From positions 611,066 to 675,065 of the forward strand of contig NMRA01000065.1 of the NCBI GenBank assembly GCA_002633005.1: a stretch of DNA of 64,000 nt, written 5' to 3'. Made by a program: the position numbers and the translations under genes. Positions 42,095 through 54,716 of the stretch are shown one piece after another. How positions within the stretch are numbered: position 1 is the stretch's first letter; every line of letters begins with the position of its first letter. Source of the DNA: Phoronis australis (Eukaryota; Phoronida; Phoronidae). Below the pieces are notes generated by a model. It did not search any database and was not told the origin of the DNA. It saw only the letters and a list, made by a program, of their open reading frames with translations.

Positions 42095-44701
42095 CTGACA
42101 TGGGACGCCCAGACAGAGATGACGACCATATGCACCCACATATAAATACGTGGGCCCTTAAATAAAAACTGCGGGTTCGAAAGTAGTCCATATATACATT
42201 GCCTGTGACTTGCCAGTGAGTTGCTGGAAATTTGGCAATAAATCAATAATGGGTGAGCGTGCTAATGTTTTTATAACTCAATGCGTCTCGGTTAAGAATT
42301 CAACATTGAAAGCTAAACAACAGCAAATTACAACGTTAAGCACCGGTAGAGATTAAGTTCATTTTCCGAAGTGGGAACGCACCCTTAAATATCGGAACGA
42401 CCGGTTTCGTTAGGAAACACGAAGCATGAGAATTCACTGTTCTTGAATTATTTTAGATAAAAGCATCAGATATTTCTTTAATAATTTTAATCCATATGCA
42501 TCATCCCAAAACAAGAAATGAAAATCATCTTCAAACTCTCCTAACAGATTCTATCTTCCGGAGATGTACCCATAAATCATCACGTTTCAACTCGGAGAGC
42601 CGAGTGGGATCCTACATGTACCATAGCGAAACTGAGCAGGTAAGGAACCAAGCTTCAAGATCGGCCAAGTGCGAGCTGTTTCCAAAGTATTTTATAGCGT
42701 TTTATTGTTCTCAGTTTGGGCTCTGCTTGGATCTGGTTGATCAAGTTTACGCCAATTGTCTTTGTTAAGTACGACCTGCTATGTCTGTTAAAACTTCGTG
42801 TTTTCGGGGTTCTGGCGTCTTCCCTTTCTGTTGGCGTCCAGGGGCGACTGACGCCCTCCCCATATCTCCTTGCATACTCTTACATTTTGTCACTGAAATA
42901 TGTTCCATTTAGAAACACTTCCAGAAAGCTAGACGTAATGTTTTTTGAACATTCATATTGACGTTTTTGGAGTTGTAAATCTTTCGTGGGCTTGGTTAAA
43001 TGTTGTAACTACAACCAGTCAGTAACTTCTGTACATGACAAACTAACCAAATTTGGCAAACGTTTTCGTTAAGACGACAAAAATCATTTATATTTTCGTA
43101 TTTAAAGATATTTTTCTGTTTTATACAGGTATATTTTATTATCCTTTTCCAGTCCCTGGAGATATTTCTCGACACCTATATTCTCATCCACAGTCCCTCA
43201 GCCTATGCCCACTATTCCAATTTTACCGGGTTGTTTTCCATGCCAAATGTTTTCCTGTTTTCACGTTCTCCCATGACCACGTTCCCGCGACTCAAAACTC
43301 CTGGGGCCGATGCCTTGCTGGCTCGGTGCTAACCAGCTCCTTTATAATTTGGTTATCATTCCAAGTTTTCTTTGTATCTTAGGGTAAGAGACGTTTTTTG
43401 TTAGTTGTCGCTAAACTTTTATTTTCACCAATAAACATGTCCTCTAGCCATATTTGTTGTCTGCCGCTGAGAAGCAATTGATGTCTGGCAAATAAGTAAC
43501 CATGGCACACATTCGATATTTGGAAACAAACGTCACAGTGGCGGCCTTCTCAGTCTCATTAATACATCGCTTCAAAAAAAGCCGAAATTTGTCAAAGAGG
43601 AAATAAGATAGAAGTCCGTCATGTGTGACACTTGTGACTCATACCACTGAGGCAACCAAAGGGGCACAACGGGGCGATGTTCCCTCTTCATTGCTAAAAA
43701 AGCTCTCTCTTGGTCACTTTTGTGTTTTTCATAGAAAAGCGAAAGTTTAAACATTGGGTTTTGTACTTTTACAAAATAAAATAGCTTTTGATAGCGGAAA
43801 CATCAAAACAAAATGACCCTTCCCTTTAAAAATGGTCAAAGAAGTGGTTTCGTGAACATAGTGTGGTCGGACTTAGGATAAATTTTTAAGTAAGAAATAC
43901 AGAAACATTCGTAAGTTACAAGTCATCAGTCTAAATTTATTAATTTTCTTGCTATGAGCTTTCTAAATTTATAAGATTTCTGTGTCAATCACAACGACTT
44001 TAACTGCACAAGAAATTCCATTCGATATAATGTTGAAAGAGCATAGTATTACAATAAGTTTTTATTTGCGTTCGTTTTCTGAAGTATAAGAAACAAACTA
44101 AAGGGAAGGCTACATTCAAAACACAGTGGGACATCCTTCTTACAAAAATCACCACGGGAAACAACAGTTAACATTTACAGTTTTATAAACCAATGACCAG
44201 TAAGCTAACGACCAATGGCAACATTTCTTTGTGAATTTCCACAAGAAATATAAAAATAATGGCGCCAATACTCGAAATTATTTCACTAGAAATTCATGTC
44301 GTGTGGTATCATTTATTTATTAAATGCTTTCACCTGTAGCATTCGTTGGACCTTTATCAACCGACTACAACTCGCAGGTATTCCGATTCACAAAATTTAG
44401 TGGCCGACAGTTTTCCGTCGTGCAATTAAGGACGTTCCACTCATTTCACAAAACGTGATATGCAAGATATATTCATTTCATTTTACAACCGTGTAGCATG
44501 CTGCTATTCCAAATCCTACGTACAACTTTGTATTAGCGATACTTGCCAACATCAACCTAGGTGTCTTTAGAGATCTTGTGAATTCATTGACGTGAAGGCC
44601 AAGAATAAAATGAATGCCGTACCAATGTTTGAAGCACTTCGTCATTAAAAAGTGTCCACGTGGAGCATACATCACAAGCTCTATCCAAGTAACAGGGTAG
44701 A
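42095..44701. other. Intergenic, no supported gene
   Basis: Hydrophobic open frames near 42716 and 43053 have splice-like edges but no consistent multi-exon reading and no recognised domain. Confidence 0.4.
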
Positions 44702-44825
44702 GTTCAGTAACGCCACGACCTCGCTAAAAAGCAAGACCCCATGAAATTACGTGAGATGTTGTCGTGTATTTTAAATGAGAACACGTGATCGTGGCTTGAT
44801 TTTAGCTAGGTCCTAGTGTAGGAAC
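44702..44825 (-). mobile_element. MITE, GTTCAGTAACGCTAGG family, copy 2 (reverse)
   Basis: gttcagtaacgccacgacct at one end and aggtcctagtgtaggaac at the other, with gctaaaaagcaaga and acacgtgatc shared in reverse with the other copies. Confidence 0.72.
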
Positions 44826-46180
44826 TCTACCCAGACCTCATATATCTACTGATTGGGAAGTTGAGAGTGAGCGCCGAGACATATGCCAGCATCAGTGCGC
44901 CTTAGGTTGTTAAAACCATCTACAGGTATTATTAAATGAGCGCCCGAGCAAGTTTTTCCTCAAATTGTATGCTCGGTCTCTAGTGTGCCTGTAATCTTTG
45001 CTCTAGTGTGCCAATACAGGTCTCTGCAAGTTTGTACTTTTCACACCTTTCTACGTTTGCTCGCCAGTTGCTTTAGATTTCTCTTTTCTGGCGATGACGA
45101 ATTTATCAATCGAAGATACCAGATTAAATTTATATTCCGTTCTTGTGCATTTTCGCTCTCTTAGTTTTTGCAAGAGATTTGGGTCAGCTGCTACATCGTG
45201 TGCGTCTGTGTCCTCTCAAGCCGTGAGAGGACTGTGAGAAAGTTGTAGTCGGCAAATAAGGCAGCTAGAGTAGTATTTAACATCACTTGCGTAATACATG
45301 TCAGTGTAATTTCGGTTTGATTCGTGCTGCAGTTACAAATGAATTGTGTTCATCCTCAGTAATATTGAGTCAGAATGCGCACACTCTGTATGTCCGATGA
45401 ATATTTAAGAGGGAAGTACGGCTCACAGCAGGCAAAAATGCCCAGAGGGGTGATAAACCCGATGGCTCGGATTTGAACTACACTATGCATTTTAGTTACC
45501 TTTGGGATGATAAACAAAACAGTAAAGTCCAATCTCATTTTACCTTGTTTAAGGGGGAGAAATCAGGGAGCCTCTATATTGGGGGTATCCATGCAATGGA
45601 CTCACCAAAAATGACTTATTTGCAATGCATAATAAAAAATAGCGGTGCACAAGATCATTATTTGTTTGTAATTTCTAAATAAAGCAAGTCTTTAGCTTCA
45701 CAAAGATGTTAAACAATACTCAATAACTCTGCCGCTAAGCTCAAAATTTCAGGCATGAAGTATAAAGGGGTCAGAGGTTAACAAAGCATTGCAATTTCGC
45801 CATACTTTGAGCCCGCATATATCAGCTTGCACAACACTCATCAACACCAGACTTTCACACAAGACGTTTCTATTTTACTGAAAGTGATTGGTAAAATAAA
45901 ATCTTCGGGTGCTGAGCTTTTTCCTATAGAAATCGCGAGATTGTGACAACCACCCGAGTGGAAATTGCCTTCAATACCGATACCTGTTTGGAACACACTA
46001 GTAGAGTGCATAGTTTTGATTCAAAAGTTTTTTATTAATGTTTAGTTTAGTGTCATTAAGTCAGGCGCATTTGTTTTTTTCCATTTCCATTAAAATTCCG
46101 CGTTTTTCGTGAACCCAGTGTCCAACAACAGGTGTCACTTTAGTGGTGGCAAAATGGCTGACCAATGATCCTGACTTGTA
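44826..46180. other. Intergenic, no supported feature
   Basis: AT-rich. No repeat or coding signal I can defend. Confidence 0.45.
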
Positions 46181-46950
46181 CGGCTAAATCACAATCAAGG
46201 TCCATATTCGAGAGTTGACTGTGTTACGGTCTAAAATAATTTGATGATGTTGCAGAGGCAGGTTCTCTATCTCTCAAGACAACTTAAACTTGCAACAAAC
46301 CAACAAGTAGAAGCAGCACAAAACTCGAGACCATCCCATACATTTGTAACTTAGTCAAAATTTGACGTTGATTGACTGTGCGTACTGTACGTACCTCCCA
46401 ACCAGTACCATTTTTTACTGTTTACGAGTGGAACACTGGGCCTAGCATTTCTTTAACTATTTTGACCAACTGGTGAATGTATTGAAAACTAGGCAAATAG
46501 CACCAATAAAGTTTTTGAAAAAGTAGTTACTTGTCATTTTCTTTTTGTAAGAATCATATTGCAAGAGAAGGAAGTTCTCATTATACTGTATTAAGATTTG
46601 CAATGTATCATCATCTAGAACAACTTGATCAGCACGGTAATAACTTTCTCATTTTAGTATGTGGTACTTCTTCAATTTAATCAAAAACTTATTAAATTAA
46701 CAGCTACCTTATGAATTTTTGCGTGGTAGAAGTGTATTGTGACCACAAGTTGTAGTGTACGTACCCTTTTATACAACTGCGATGCATTAGGCCATAAAAT
46801 TTTATTCGGTGGTTCTTGTGCAAAAATATTTTAGATTACTAACCTGGAATGATGGTTCTTGAAAATAACCCAGCTTTTACAGTTATATGACAACCTTCAT
46901 TTTTCACCAAAAGTGGCCACCGAATATGGACCTTGATTGTGATTTGGCCG
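46181..46950. mobile_element. 770-bp internally deleted copy of the 30.9-33.5 kb TIR element
   Basis: The left about 65 bp match 30943-31003 and the rest matches about 32545-33536. The junction is at about 46243 (ctaaaataa, then gatgatgttgcagaggc). It keeps both inverted ends and two of the 16-nt motifs (46382 degraded, 46752 intact), and lacks the MITE found at 33208-33478. Confidence 0.9.
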
Positions 46951-47044
46951 GTGGCCGGTAGTGTTAAAACACTACCGGCCACACACTTCATCAAACTTCG
47001 TCATAACAGTTAAAACTGTAATGAAGAAGTTTGATGACGTGTGT
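46951..47044. repeat. Two adjacent hairpins abutting the TIR element
   Basis: Hairpin 1: gtggccggtagtgtt, aa, then its perfect complement (46951-46982). Hairpin 2: 31-nt arms (46981-47011 and 47014-47044) with about three mismatches. Both have gttaaaac at the centre. Confidence 0.88.
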
Positions 47045-47769
47045 GGGACCTCAAAAAATATCCTCTGCACATGTGTGAAATCATGATTCAGCATAAAGTG
47101 AGTATTAAGTCACCACACCTAAAAACTGTGCGGCAACTGGTTTTGGCGAGAGTCGGACAATTTACAAATGCGTGTTTACCGGACCTGTAAGAATGCGTCC
47201 AAGGCAAGGGCACGACACCGGGCTCATCTTGGAATTCTGTGGAAACCAAGTAGACTGTGTAAACACTCATTCCATTAGCAGTAGCTCGCGCCTTGCCAAG
47301 TCTGAAGTAGGGATGCTGGTTGAAATGTTTAAATTGAACTTACTTCAACTGGAACTCAACAATGTCAATGCATGTGTTCTTTCCTGTTGGATCTGGTGAG
47401 TACTGCTATTACTTTGTTTGAATTTGAATTTATCACAGGATGGTAACATTTTGGCGGTAATACTAATTTTATGGATACCTGATTTGAGAACCAGTTAGCA
47501 GCACTAGAATCAATTGTTGTTATTCTATAACAGTACCCTGCAATGCAAGTTACTGGTTCTCCTTTCAGGAAATTCACAAACTGAGTGACCATGCATCATA
47601 AAAATGTAAAAACAGCACTTGTTTTTGAATAGTAGGATAGACAGAGCTTTTTATTGTGGTCAGTGGTGAAATTCAGTAGTCCTATGCCTGCATCACTGTA
47701 AACAACTGATGAACAGTATTGAGTTCCTAAGTCAAATGATATACCTATCCTGTCATCGTTGTTGGAGTC

Positions 47770-47973
47770 TAGGCTAGCTATTTGGGTTTGTGGACCTTAT
47801 TACTAAAAAAAACGGTAAACGGGGTTTGTTCAAGGCCTGTGCATTCGTCAACCAAACACCCTGGGTGCGCACATATGTTACTCAGCAATTCGCACCTCGA
47901 ACTCCCAAATGGTATCTGGGAGAATTTTAGGGGGGATGGCCCCCTTGCCCCCCCCCCCCCTAAATCCGTCACT
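47770..47973. mobile_element. Partial composite MITE
   Basis: Matches the central and right parts of 38521-38834: ttgtggaccttattacta, ggtaaacggggtttgtt, aactcccaaatggtatctgg, then ccccccctaaatccgtcact. Confidence 0.6.
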
Positions 47974-48194
47974 GTGTCAATTGTGTCTTTCCTGTACAGA
48001 TCTTTTCCCTCAACAGGAATCCAAATTTCTTTGTATACGTGAAAACCGCGAATAGAAGACTAATAAAAACTTGACCTTTGTTAAAAGCACGTGGCCAGGA
48101 AGCGCTCGCTACATACCAGTACCTGTCATCGAAGGTCATTTTCACGAAAGACTTCGCTCTAGTCGGTTGGCGACTGGTTAGTCAGGTTTGTTGT

Positions 48195-50845
48195 GTAATT
48201 TTGTTGGAAGTTTTTGGGGAAAGTGGAAACTATACATTTTTGGAAACCTTATGGAGTGACAAATCAGAAAATAATTGATTCCATTTTGGCGGCCTTCTTG
48301 GTGGCCATCTTGGATATTCAAAAATGGCGCCGGTAAAATGGATTTTGCCCAATATCTCCGCTTATGGGTCACTTAGAATGTTGTTTTTTATGGCTACACC
48401 TGCATGTCTCAGGTCAAGGAATTGGAAATTTTAATTTTTGGGCGCCATCTTGGATTTTTAAAATGCTGCCCGTAAAATACATTTTCCTCAGTATCTTTGC
48501 TCTTGGGTCACTTAGAATGTTAGTTTTAATGACTGCACCCACATTTTTGTGGTCAAGAGATCTAAAAATGCAACTTATTAAATGAGAAACATAATCAAAG
48601 CCCCATTTATGAGCAACCACATTTTCTAAATGCATTCTTCATGTAATCCGACACATAATCGCTATCATACTTTCTTGTAAATTTTGTTCGGAGCTTGTGT
48701 CCTTCAAGACACTTAAAACTAAACCAGAACCTAAACAACTTATTTATGTTTGAAGAACACGAAAGTATGTTTATCATCATCACCATTCTGACATTCTGTA
48801 CTTTTCTGACATAGATCTGTGTAAGATAGGTACTTTGATCGGCAAGAGCATCTTTAGGAAGAGGAATTGTTTTTGCATTGGCGTCTAACCATCTCAGTGA
48901 TAGCCTCTGGCGCCGGAAGCTCCTCAGTTGTGAGTGTTTCCGCTGGTCACCTTTGTCCTTGTAAATTCATTCTGCAATGGGTCAAGGGACTCCTGTCGAG
49001 CAATGACTGCCTGGCTCCACACTCTGGCTTGAATATGCACCCTCAGCACATGCTGTTTCAAAGCACCAATGGTTGCTGGACTTTTTTCGCTGTCAGCCAT
49101 ATGTTTACTGAAGAGGTACCATCTCAGCTCTGGGATGCTATTTGTGTCTATACCCTGTGGTGAGTATGCACATGCAAAAGGGGCTAATGTGAGAAGAGGT
49201 TCACCTGTTACTTTATAAGCAGTACAAAAAGTCTGCTGTGCATTGATATCATCGGTGTTTGTCTTCAAATATATATTCAACCAATAGAATGGACCAGTGT
49301 TGTCTGTCCATGTAAAAGCATGGAAAGCAGGAAGAGCCTTTGCCCGGACAGCACCTAATATTGTCCATATTTGATTCATGTCCACAATCCCAGATGCCAT
49401 GGGGACTGAAGTATTTCTGAGAAGCCTGTCATAATAGGCAATGACGAGCACCAGTAAATCTATGTCAGGTGAAAAAAACATCAGCTGAGAATCAGGGACC
49501 TTTTGATGTGATGCCAGAACTGCATGATGAACAGTGTATTAGCAATACAACTGCTTTTTCGTGATCGTTTTCTTCTAAGCGTCGATCACGTCGGTTGCTC
49601 TTTGTGCATCCTGAAGCTGAAGTAATGTCTATCTTGACAGAGTCTTTATTATATTCAAGTGTCTTTGCAGACAGATATTCAGTAGGTTGAGCCTTTTTTG
49701 GTCATGAGAGAGGAAACGGCTTATTGGGATGTTCTTTATGAAAGTCTCATCTCTTATCTGGTACTGTACTTGACCCTTTCTCTGCCTCCTTTTTTCTCTT
49801 GTGGCTTGTTTCAAAGAGTTGTCTTTGTGGGTGTCAAAAACCAGAATGATATCGTCATAATCTCTAGTTAAGAAAATCATTTCCATACTATTCACACGTG
49901 CAGTTCTGTAGCTTGGGTGAACACACTCATTGGTTGTTGTTACTTGTTTATGTGTTTTCTGGGTCTAAAACCTCTCTTGCAGCTTGAGGACTGTCCTGTT
50001 CTAAAACGTCTGCTTCGGAAAGTTTCTGAAAAAGATGGGTTCGATTCGATTTGTCTGTGCTCGACAGCATTGCCCCATTAGCAGCAAAGGTTGCTGTTGG
50101 TGTTAGGGTGAATTCATAGTGGCTGATTGCATGTTTCAGGTCGATTTGCCCGGCAGGCTACAGCTCATGTTGTTCTCGTCATTGATCCTCAGCCTGGTTA
50201 CTGCCAAGCTTATCTGCCGTCCGACTGTCAAAGGCAAAATGCATTTCCATTGAGTAGAGGAGAACTGTATTCCAAAGTGAACAGTGGAAATAATAACGAA
50301 ATCTTCAAAAGATATGTATCAAATGTCTTTTCAAAAAGATATAGATATACACTGTAGGTTAATCTGCATTTCTGCGATTCCTTTAAATATTCTGGGGGTT
50401 CGTATCTGCTATTAAAATCATTTAGATTATATGTATCATTTTAGAAATAGTGTTTTTCAATTCCTTACCCCACAAAACAGCAGTCATTAAAACTAACATT
50501 CCAAGTGACCCAAGAGCAGAAATACTGAGAAAAATGTATTTTACGGGCGCCATTTGTGAAATTTCAAGATGGCCACCAAGATGGCCGCCAGTAAAATAAA
50601 AATTTCCAATTCATTGACCTCAGAACTGCAGGTGTAGGCATGAAAACTGAACGTTCTCAGTGACCCAAGGGCGGATATATGGGCAAAATCCATTTTACCG
50701 GCGCCATTTTTGAAAATCCAAGATGACCGCCAAGATGGCCACCGAAAAAATGGAATCAATTATTTTCTGATTCGTAATCACAAGAGGTTTCCAAAAATGT
50801 ATAGTTCCCACTTTTCCCAAAAAACTCCCACGAATGTCAAAATTT
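48195..50845. mobile_element. 2.65-kb foldback-type element enclosing a broken gene
   Basis: Arms 48195-48575 and about 50470-50845 are inverted copies of about 380 bp. They share ggaaactatacatttttgga near the outer end and two subrepeats of about 140 bp with gcgccatct, gtaaaat and gggtcacttagaatgtt. Between them lies a minus-strand pseudogene (48770-50150). Confidence 0.75.
48770..50150 (-). pseudogene. Broken gene of an uncharacterised invertebrate family (SPDxD ... ALPAFHAFTGxDNT)
   Basis: Minus-strand pieces in order: LKHAISHYEFTLTPTATF (about 50140-49930), YDDIILVFDTHKDNSLKQAT and SRFLSHDQKRLN (49895-49640), then after a frameshift GCTKSNRRDRRLEENDHE, then a long open stretch FFSPDIDLLVLVIAYYDR, VRAKALPAFHAFTWTDNTG and LKQHVLRVHIQARVW (49481-48924). 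After a stop it ends EELPAPEAITEMVRRQC and a Cys-rich tail. I know this order from many unnamed proteins of marine invertebrates. The Asp-rich SPDxD region suggests a PIN/nuclease-like fold, which is my inference. At least one frameshift and several stops make it non-functional. Confidence 0.75.
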
Positions 50846-51775
50846 GGACATAGTGAACCTCACTAGGTACATGTATAATACACGCACTGCTGGCTTAACG
50901 ATTGAAGGTTTGTATCGGGGCAATATCTATTCATGAATCTGGTAGCATAGCATCGGCAAGAAATAAATACTGGCACTTATTTCCCAAAGTTTCTAATACC
51001 GTATAAACATTTGCGCAAGTTTTAAGAGGAATTATTAAATTAATCGTAATTGGTGTTTTTAAAGTCAAAATGACCCACTGATAGTGAACACTTCCGCGCC
51101 CTTTCACCCCCCCCCCGAATCTCCCGAAAAATAAGTGTTAGACTGTTACACATCCAGTCACCCGATGACTCAATATCGGCCTTACCGAGAGCAATTCTCG
51201 AACGTTTTTTAGCAGATAAGATGAATAAGTGCTAAATAAAACACGTTCTGCTTTACTGCTTGTGCTAATTTCTTCGGTTGCACATCTAGATGGTTACGTC
51301 GCGTTCACTCTGACAAATGAACTCTGATTACACGCACGGGCTCGCTCACTCACACACGCAGACGAACGTCCATCACGTGACATCAACATGTGTGTTCGTC
51401 CAGAGATTTTTCTTGTGTTGCGGAGTACCATCAAGCGCAGATTTGGACTTGATATGCAGTTAATCCCGCCTCCACAGGAACTTAAAAATGTTAGGAGGAC
51501 TTCAGGTAATTTGTTGAGTCGAAACTATATTTTTACTCAAGAATTCAAGTTGACCTGTCGGCGATCGCGAGGCTGAGTGACGTATCACTGAGTCGCCAAG
51601 TTTTCGCACTGCCGGGGTATTTTCTGAAAGATGCTCGTAATTTAACAACAAATATTGATAGCAATGCACAGCAGTTTCGTAGAAATTCTGTCATAGGTTA
51701 CAGATGCGTCACAGAGCGTAAATTTGATGAATTCTAGCTCACGATTTCACCTGGCGGACGGAGACCGGGCGTGCG
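50846..51775. other. Intergenic, no supported gene
   Basis: Includes a C run at 51108-51117. Nothing else stands out. Confidence 0.45.
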
Positions 51776-51913
51776 TTCAGTGAACGCTAGGACCTACGCT
51801 AGGACTTAGCTAAAATCTAGCCAAAGTCACGTGATCTCATTTAAAATACACGGCAATATCTCACGTAATCTCGCGAAGTCTTGCTTTTTAGCGAGGTCCC
51901 AGCGTTACTGAAC
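51776..51913 (+). mobile_element. MITE, GTTCAGTAACGCTAGG family, copy 3
   Basis: 138 bp, highly similar to 8748-8886 along its length. Ends gttcagtgaacgctagg and agcgttactgaac. Confidence 0.82.
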
Positions 51914-52195
51914 GGGAGGCGTGTTTCAACCACTTTGGGCTATAATAAGCGCTCCCCCTTCCTGAAGATAATTTTTCTAAGCCCCCTGTTTGTCTGCTGA
52001 GAAGTCACGAAAAATCGTGAGCTACATTACAATACTTGTCGTGTTCTTATAGACTTTATACTGAAAGCAGCCTTTATCATCCTCACTTGTTTCACGTGAC
52101 CTCTGTATTCGGGATGAAAATCTGATCATGCTTTCTACAGGAGGCATTTATATAGTCAAGTAACATGTGGACATTTTGGGAACAAAAGAGCGGGC

Positions 52196-52355
52196 GGACT
52201 AACAAAAAAAAAACGGGCGCACCACAGTGAGTTGTGCGTTTGTTAGTGGACTTTTGTCTCATTTTCTCGGACTTATTTTTTCTCACAGGCGGACCGTTTT
52301 GCACACTTCGCCAAATGGGGGGGCTCGTTCGAGCCCCCCTCTGAGTGCGCGCATG
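52196..52355 (+). mobile_element. MITE, CATGCGCGCACCC family, left-truncated
   Basis: Begins at the actaacaaaaaa segment, keeps ttagtggacttttgtct and cacttcgccaaatgggg, and ends gtgcgcgcatg. Confidence 0.68.
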
Positions 52356-54055
52356 ACAGCTGATCACCTGCAACAGGATACCTTTGCCCTGTGGAGGACT
52401 GGGAAGTAATTTGAATTCACTTCTTTAAACTTCTCACAACTAGTCACACACACTTATTCAACTATGTTCCTCTGTGCCTCCCACTGCACAGATGAAGTAT
52501 CTTCTCACTGGTAGTTGGTTCCATGTAGTCAACCCCCATTGCTACTTGAAAGTCTTCCATTTTTCACTTGAGTCAGTCACACCAAACTTCATACAGATAG
52601 CAAAATGATAACACTAGCCAGCCATACCACTCCAAAAAGTGAAGTTATTGGGGCACTGGCGGCTATATAACGTCCACAGAAATCTGGTCAACAGTGGTTT
52701 TGCCTTTACCTGTAATTGTCAATGAATCTTTCACCTTGATACTGTCCTCCGCTTTAAACGCCCTGCATCAAAACCACTTGAAGATTCCTCAAAAATAACG
52801 TTTGTTCAGACACACTCCAGAGCATCTTTGTTAACAGGACAGTCAAAGATAAAACCAAAAATAAACGATATTGTTCATGTAACGCTGAGAGATTTGAAAA
52901 GTCGCAACAGGGGAGGGGGCAACCACGATTTTTGAAGGAAAATGTTATGAAAATGATTAATCGGCGGTGTTTTGTATTTTTAGCCGTGCGAATAAGATTA
53001 CTGATCTTTGTAAAACCAGTGAGATTTGAATTTTGACTCTCGCAAAAGGTGTTATGCCAAAACTACTGCTGTTTGTCTGGTAAGTACCCTAATTCCATGA
53101 CTACGAGCACTTTTCAGGAATAAAATACAGTACCCTCGGTGCCTAGAAAATACGAAATTTGATAAACTGATTCGCAGTTCGCGGGACAACTAGTAGCAAA
53201 TATTCACTTTTTGTTGACGTTTGTCGGCATTACTCATTGTGGTGAAGTGGCGTAACCACCACTCACTTTCGTCTTCAAATGACATTAAATCCGTTAGCGC
53301 CAGAGGATTTTTTGTCTTATTTTCTAGATCTAAGTTAGCTCTACACACTGGTTGGTACTAAAATGTTCTGAAACCTGTGCCAGCTGAGATATCGGGATTC
53401 GAATTAAGCCAATTTTGACAGTTTCAAAAATCACTAAAAGTACTCATCTTATGAGGCTCTAAAAACAGACAGAAAATATCGAAATCTTTTAAATTTGCAT
53501 GAATAAAGTAGTCGAAGGTCACACTTGGTCAATAACACAGGTTCAATATTTCAACGTTACTTCCACTGTGTAACGCAACTGTCGAAATTTTACTAAAACT
53601 CAACTGCAGCCAGGCTCAAAACTTGCCGGAAACACATAGTATCCATGGAAACCAAAAGGGGCGTTTTGAAAAAATAAAGGTGTCTGAAGCAATGAGCTAT
53701 ATACATAGAGGTGGCAGGACTGTACTCGCACTGAGCCAGACAGCGAGTAACACTCGGTTCGCCATATTGATGATGAACGATATGTAAACAAGAACACGGT
53801 GGCCTTATGGAAGTCGAGGAATTTTCAGAATAAAATTTGAAACCTTAAATACTAACGAAGTTTTAAAATATTGGTAACATAAAGCAATGTAAACCTGTGA
53901 GCCACGCATTGCGTAAACGGTCATACAAGCCATTGCAAAGACAACTGAAAATGCCTAATGCTTTGGCTGAAATTCTCACGGAGTGCTGCTAGGGCCTGGG
54001 AGGTTTTGCCGGCTCAGTCGAAAAGACGAAATGTATAAAGTTTAGAAAATGATAT
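52356..54055. other. Intergenic, no supported feature
   Basis: No coding or repeat signal that I can defend. Confidence 0.45.
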
Positions 54056-54716
54056 TACATAGGCGGATCTGGGGGGTGGCAGCCCCCCCCCCCTGGCTGC
54101 CGCAAAAAATGAAACAGAAAGAGCATGAGGAAATATTAACGTCGGTAAACAACATACGGCCCGGGGGATCAGAATGGCATTGCAAGTGTCCGATCGAGAT
54201 CACCCGTTTTTTGTTTTTAGTCCTCCGACTGTGTTTTACAAGAAGGTCCACAACCACGAAAATCCGAATGACACGGCATGACAGATGAGGTAAAAACGTC
54301 GTTGCACGTCAATTCGCCTGGATATCAGGGTTGCGGCACCACAGTATTTCCCCTAATCAAATCAAAACATATCTTAGAGTAAAGAAGCTAGTTACCTAAA
54401 GAAATCAGCTATAGAACTGCTCTTTCAGCGATGGCTCCATCTAAAATGCTTGGCTACTTCAGAAGTGTCGACGGAAGCGCGCACAATTAATCTCCCCGCG
54501 TTTTGCCGATGAGCCACGAAAACTCAGCAATTCACAATGCAAAAAATTATATTTTCAGAGTGAACCCCCCCTCAATTTTTTCCAAGTTGGTTTACTTGGG
54601 GTTTACACACGCTAGCGGTGCCGTTTTTGTTATGCTGGAGACGTTTTTTTATTTTTGGGTCCTGGCCCAAGGGGAGGGGATTAAACCGGCCGCCTGAACC
54701 CCCGTAGATCTGCCAC
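54056..54716. mobile_element. GGCGGATCTGG-type TIR element
   Basis: Left taggcggatctggggggtgg and right ccccgtagatctgccactg are inverted. The left 200 bp resemble 33208-33478 (aacagaaagagcatgaggaa, tttttagtcctccga). No intact ORF. Confidence 0.55.

Noticed and set aside
42496-43382. Possible multi-exon membrane protein gene (hydrophobic frames with splice-like edges)
   Set aside because: No consistent phase across candidate exons and no recognised motif.
47172-47399. Open frame ending at a gtgagt donor
   Set aside because: No acceptor-defined exon, no partner exon and no domain.
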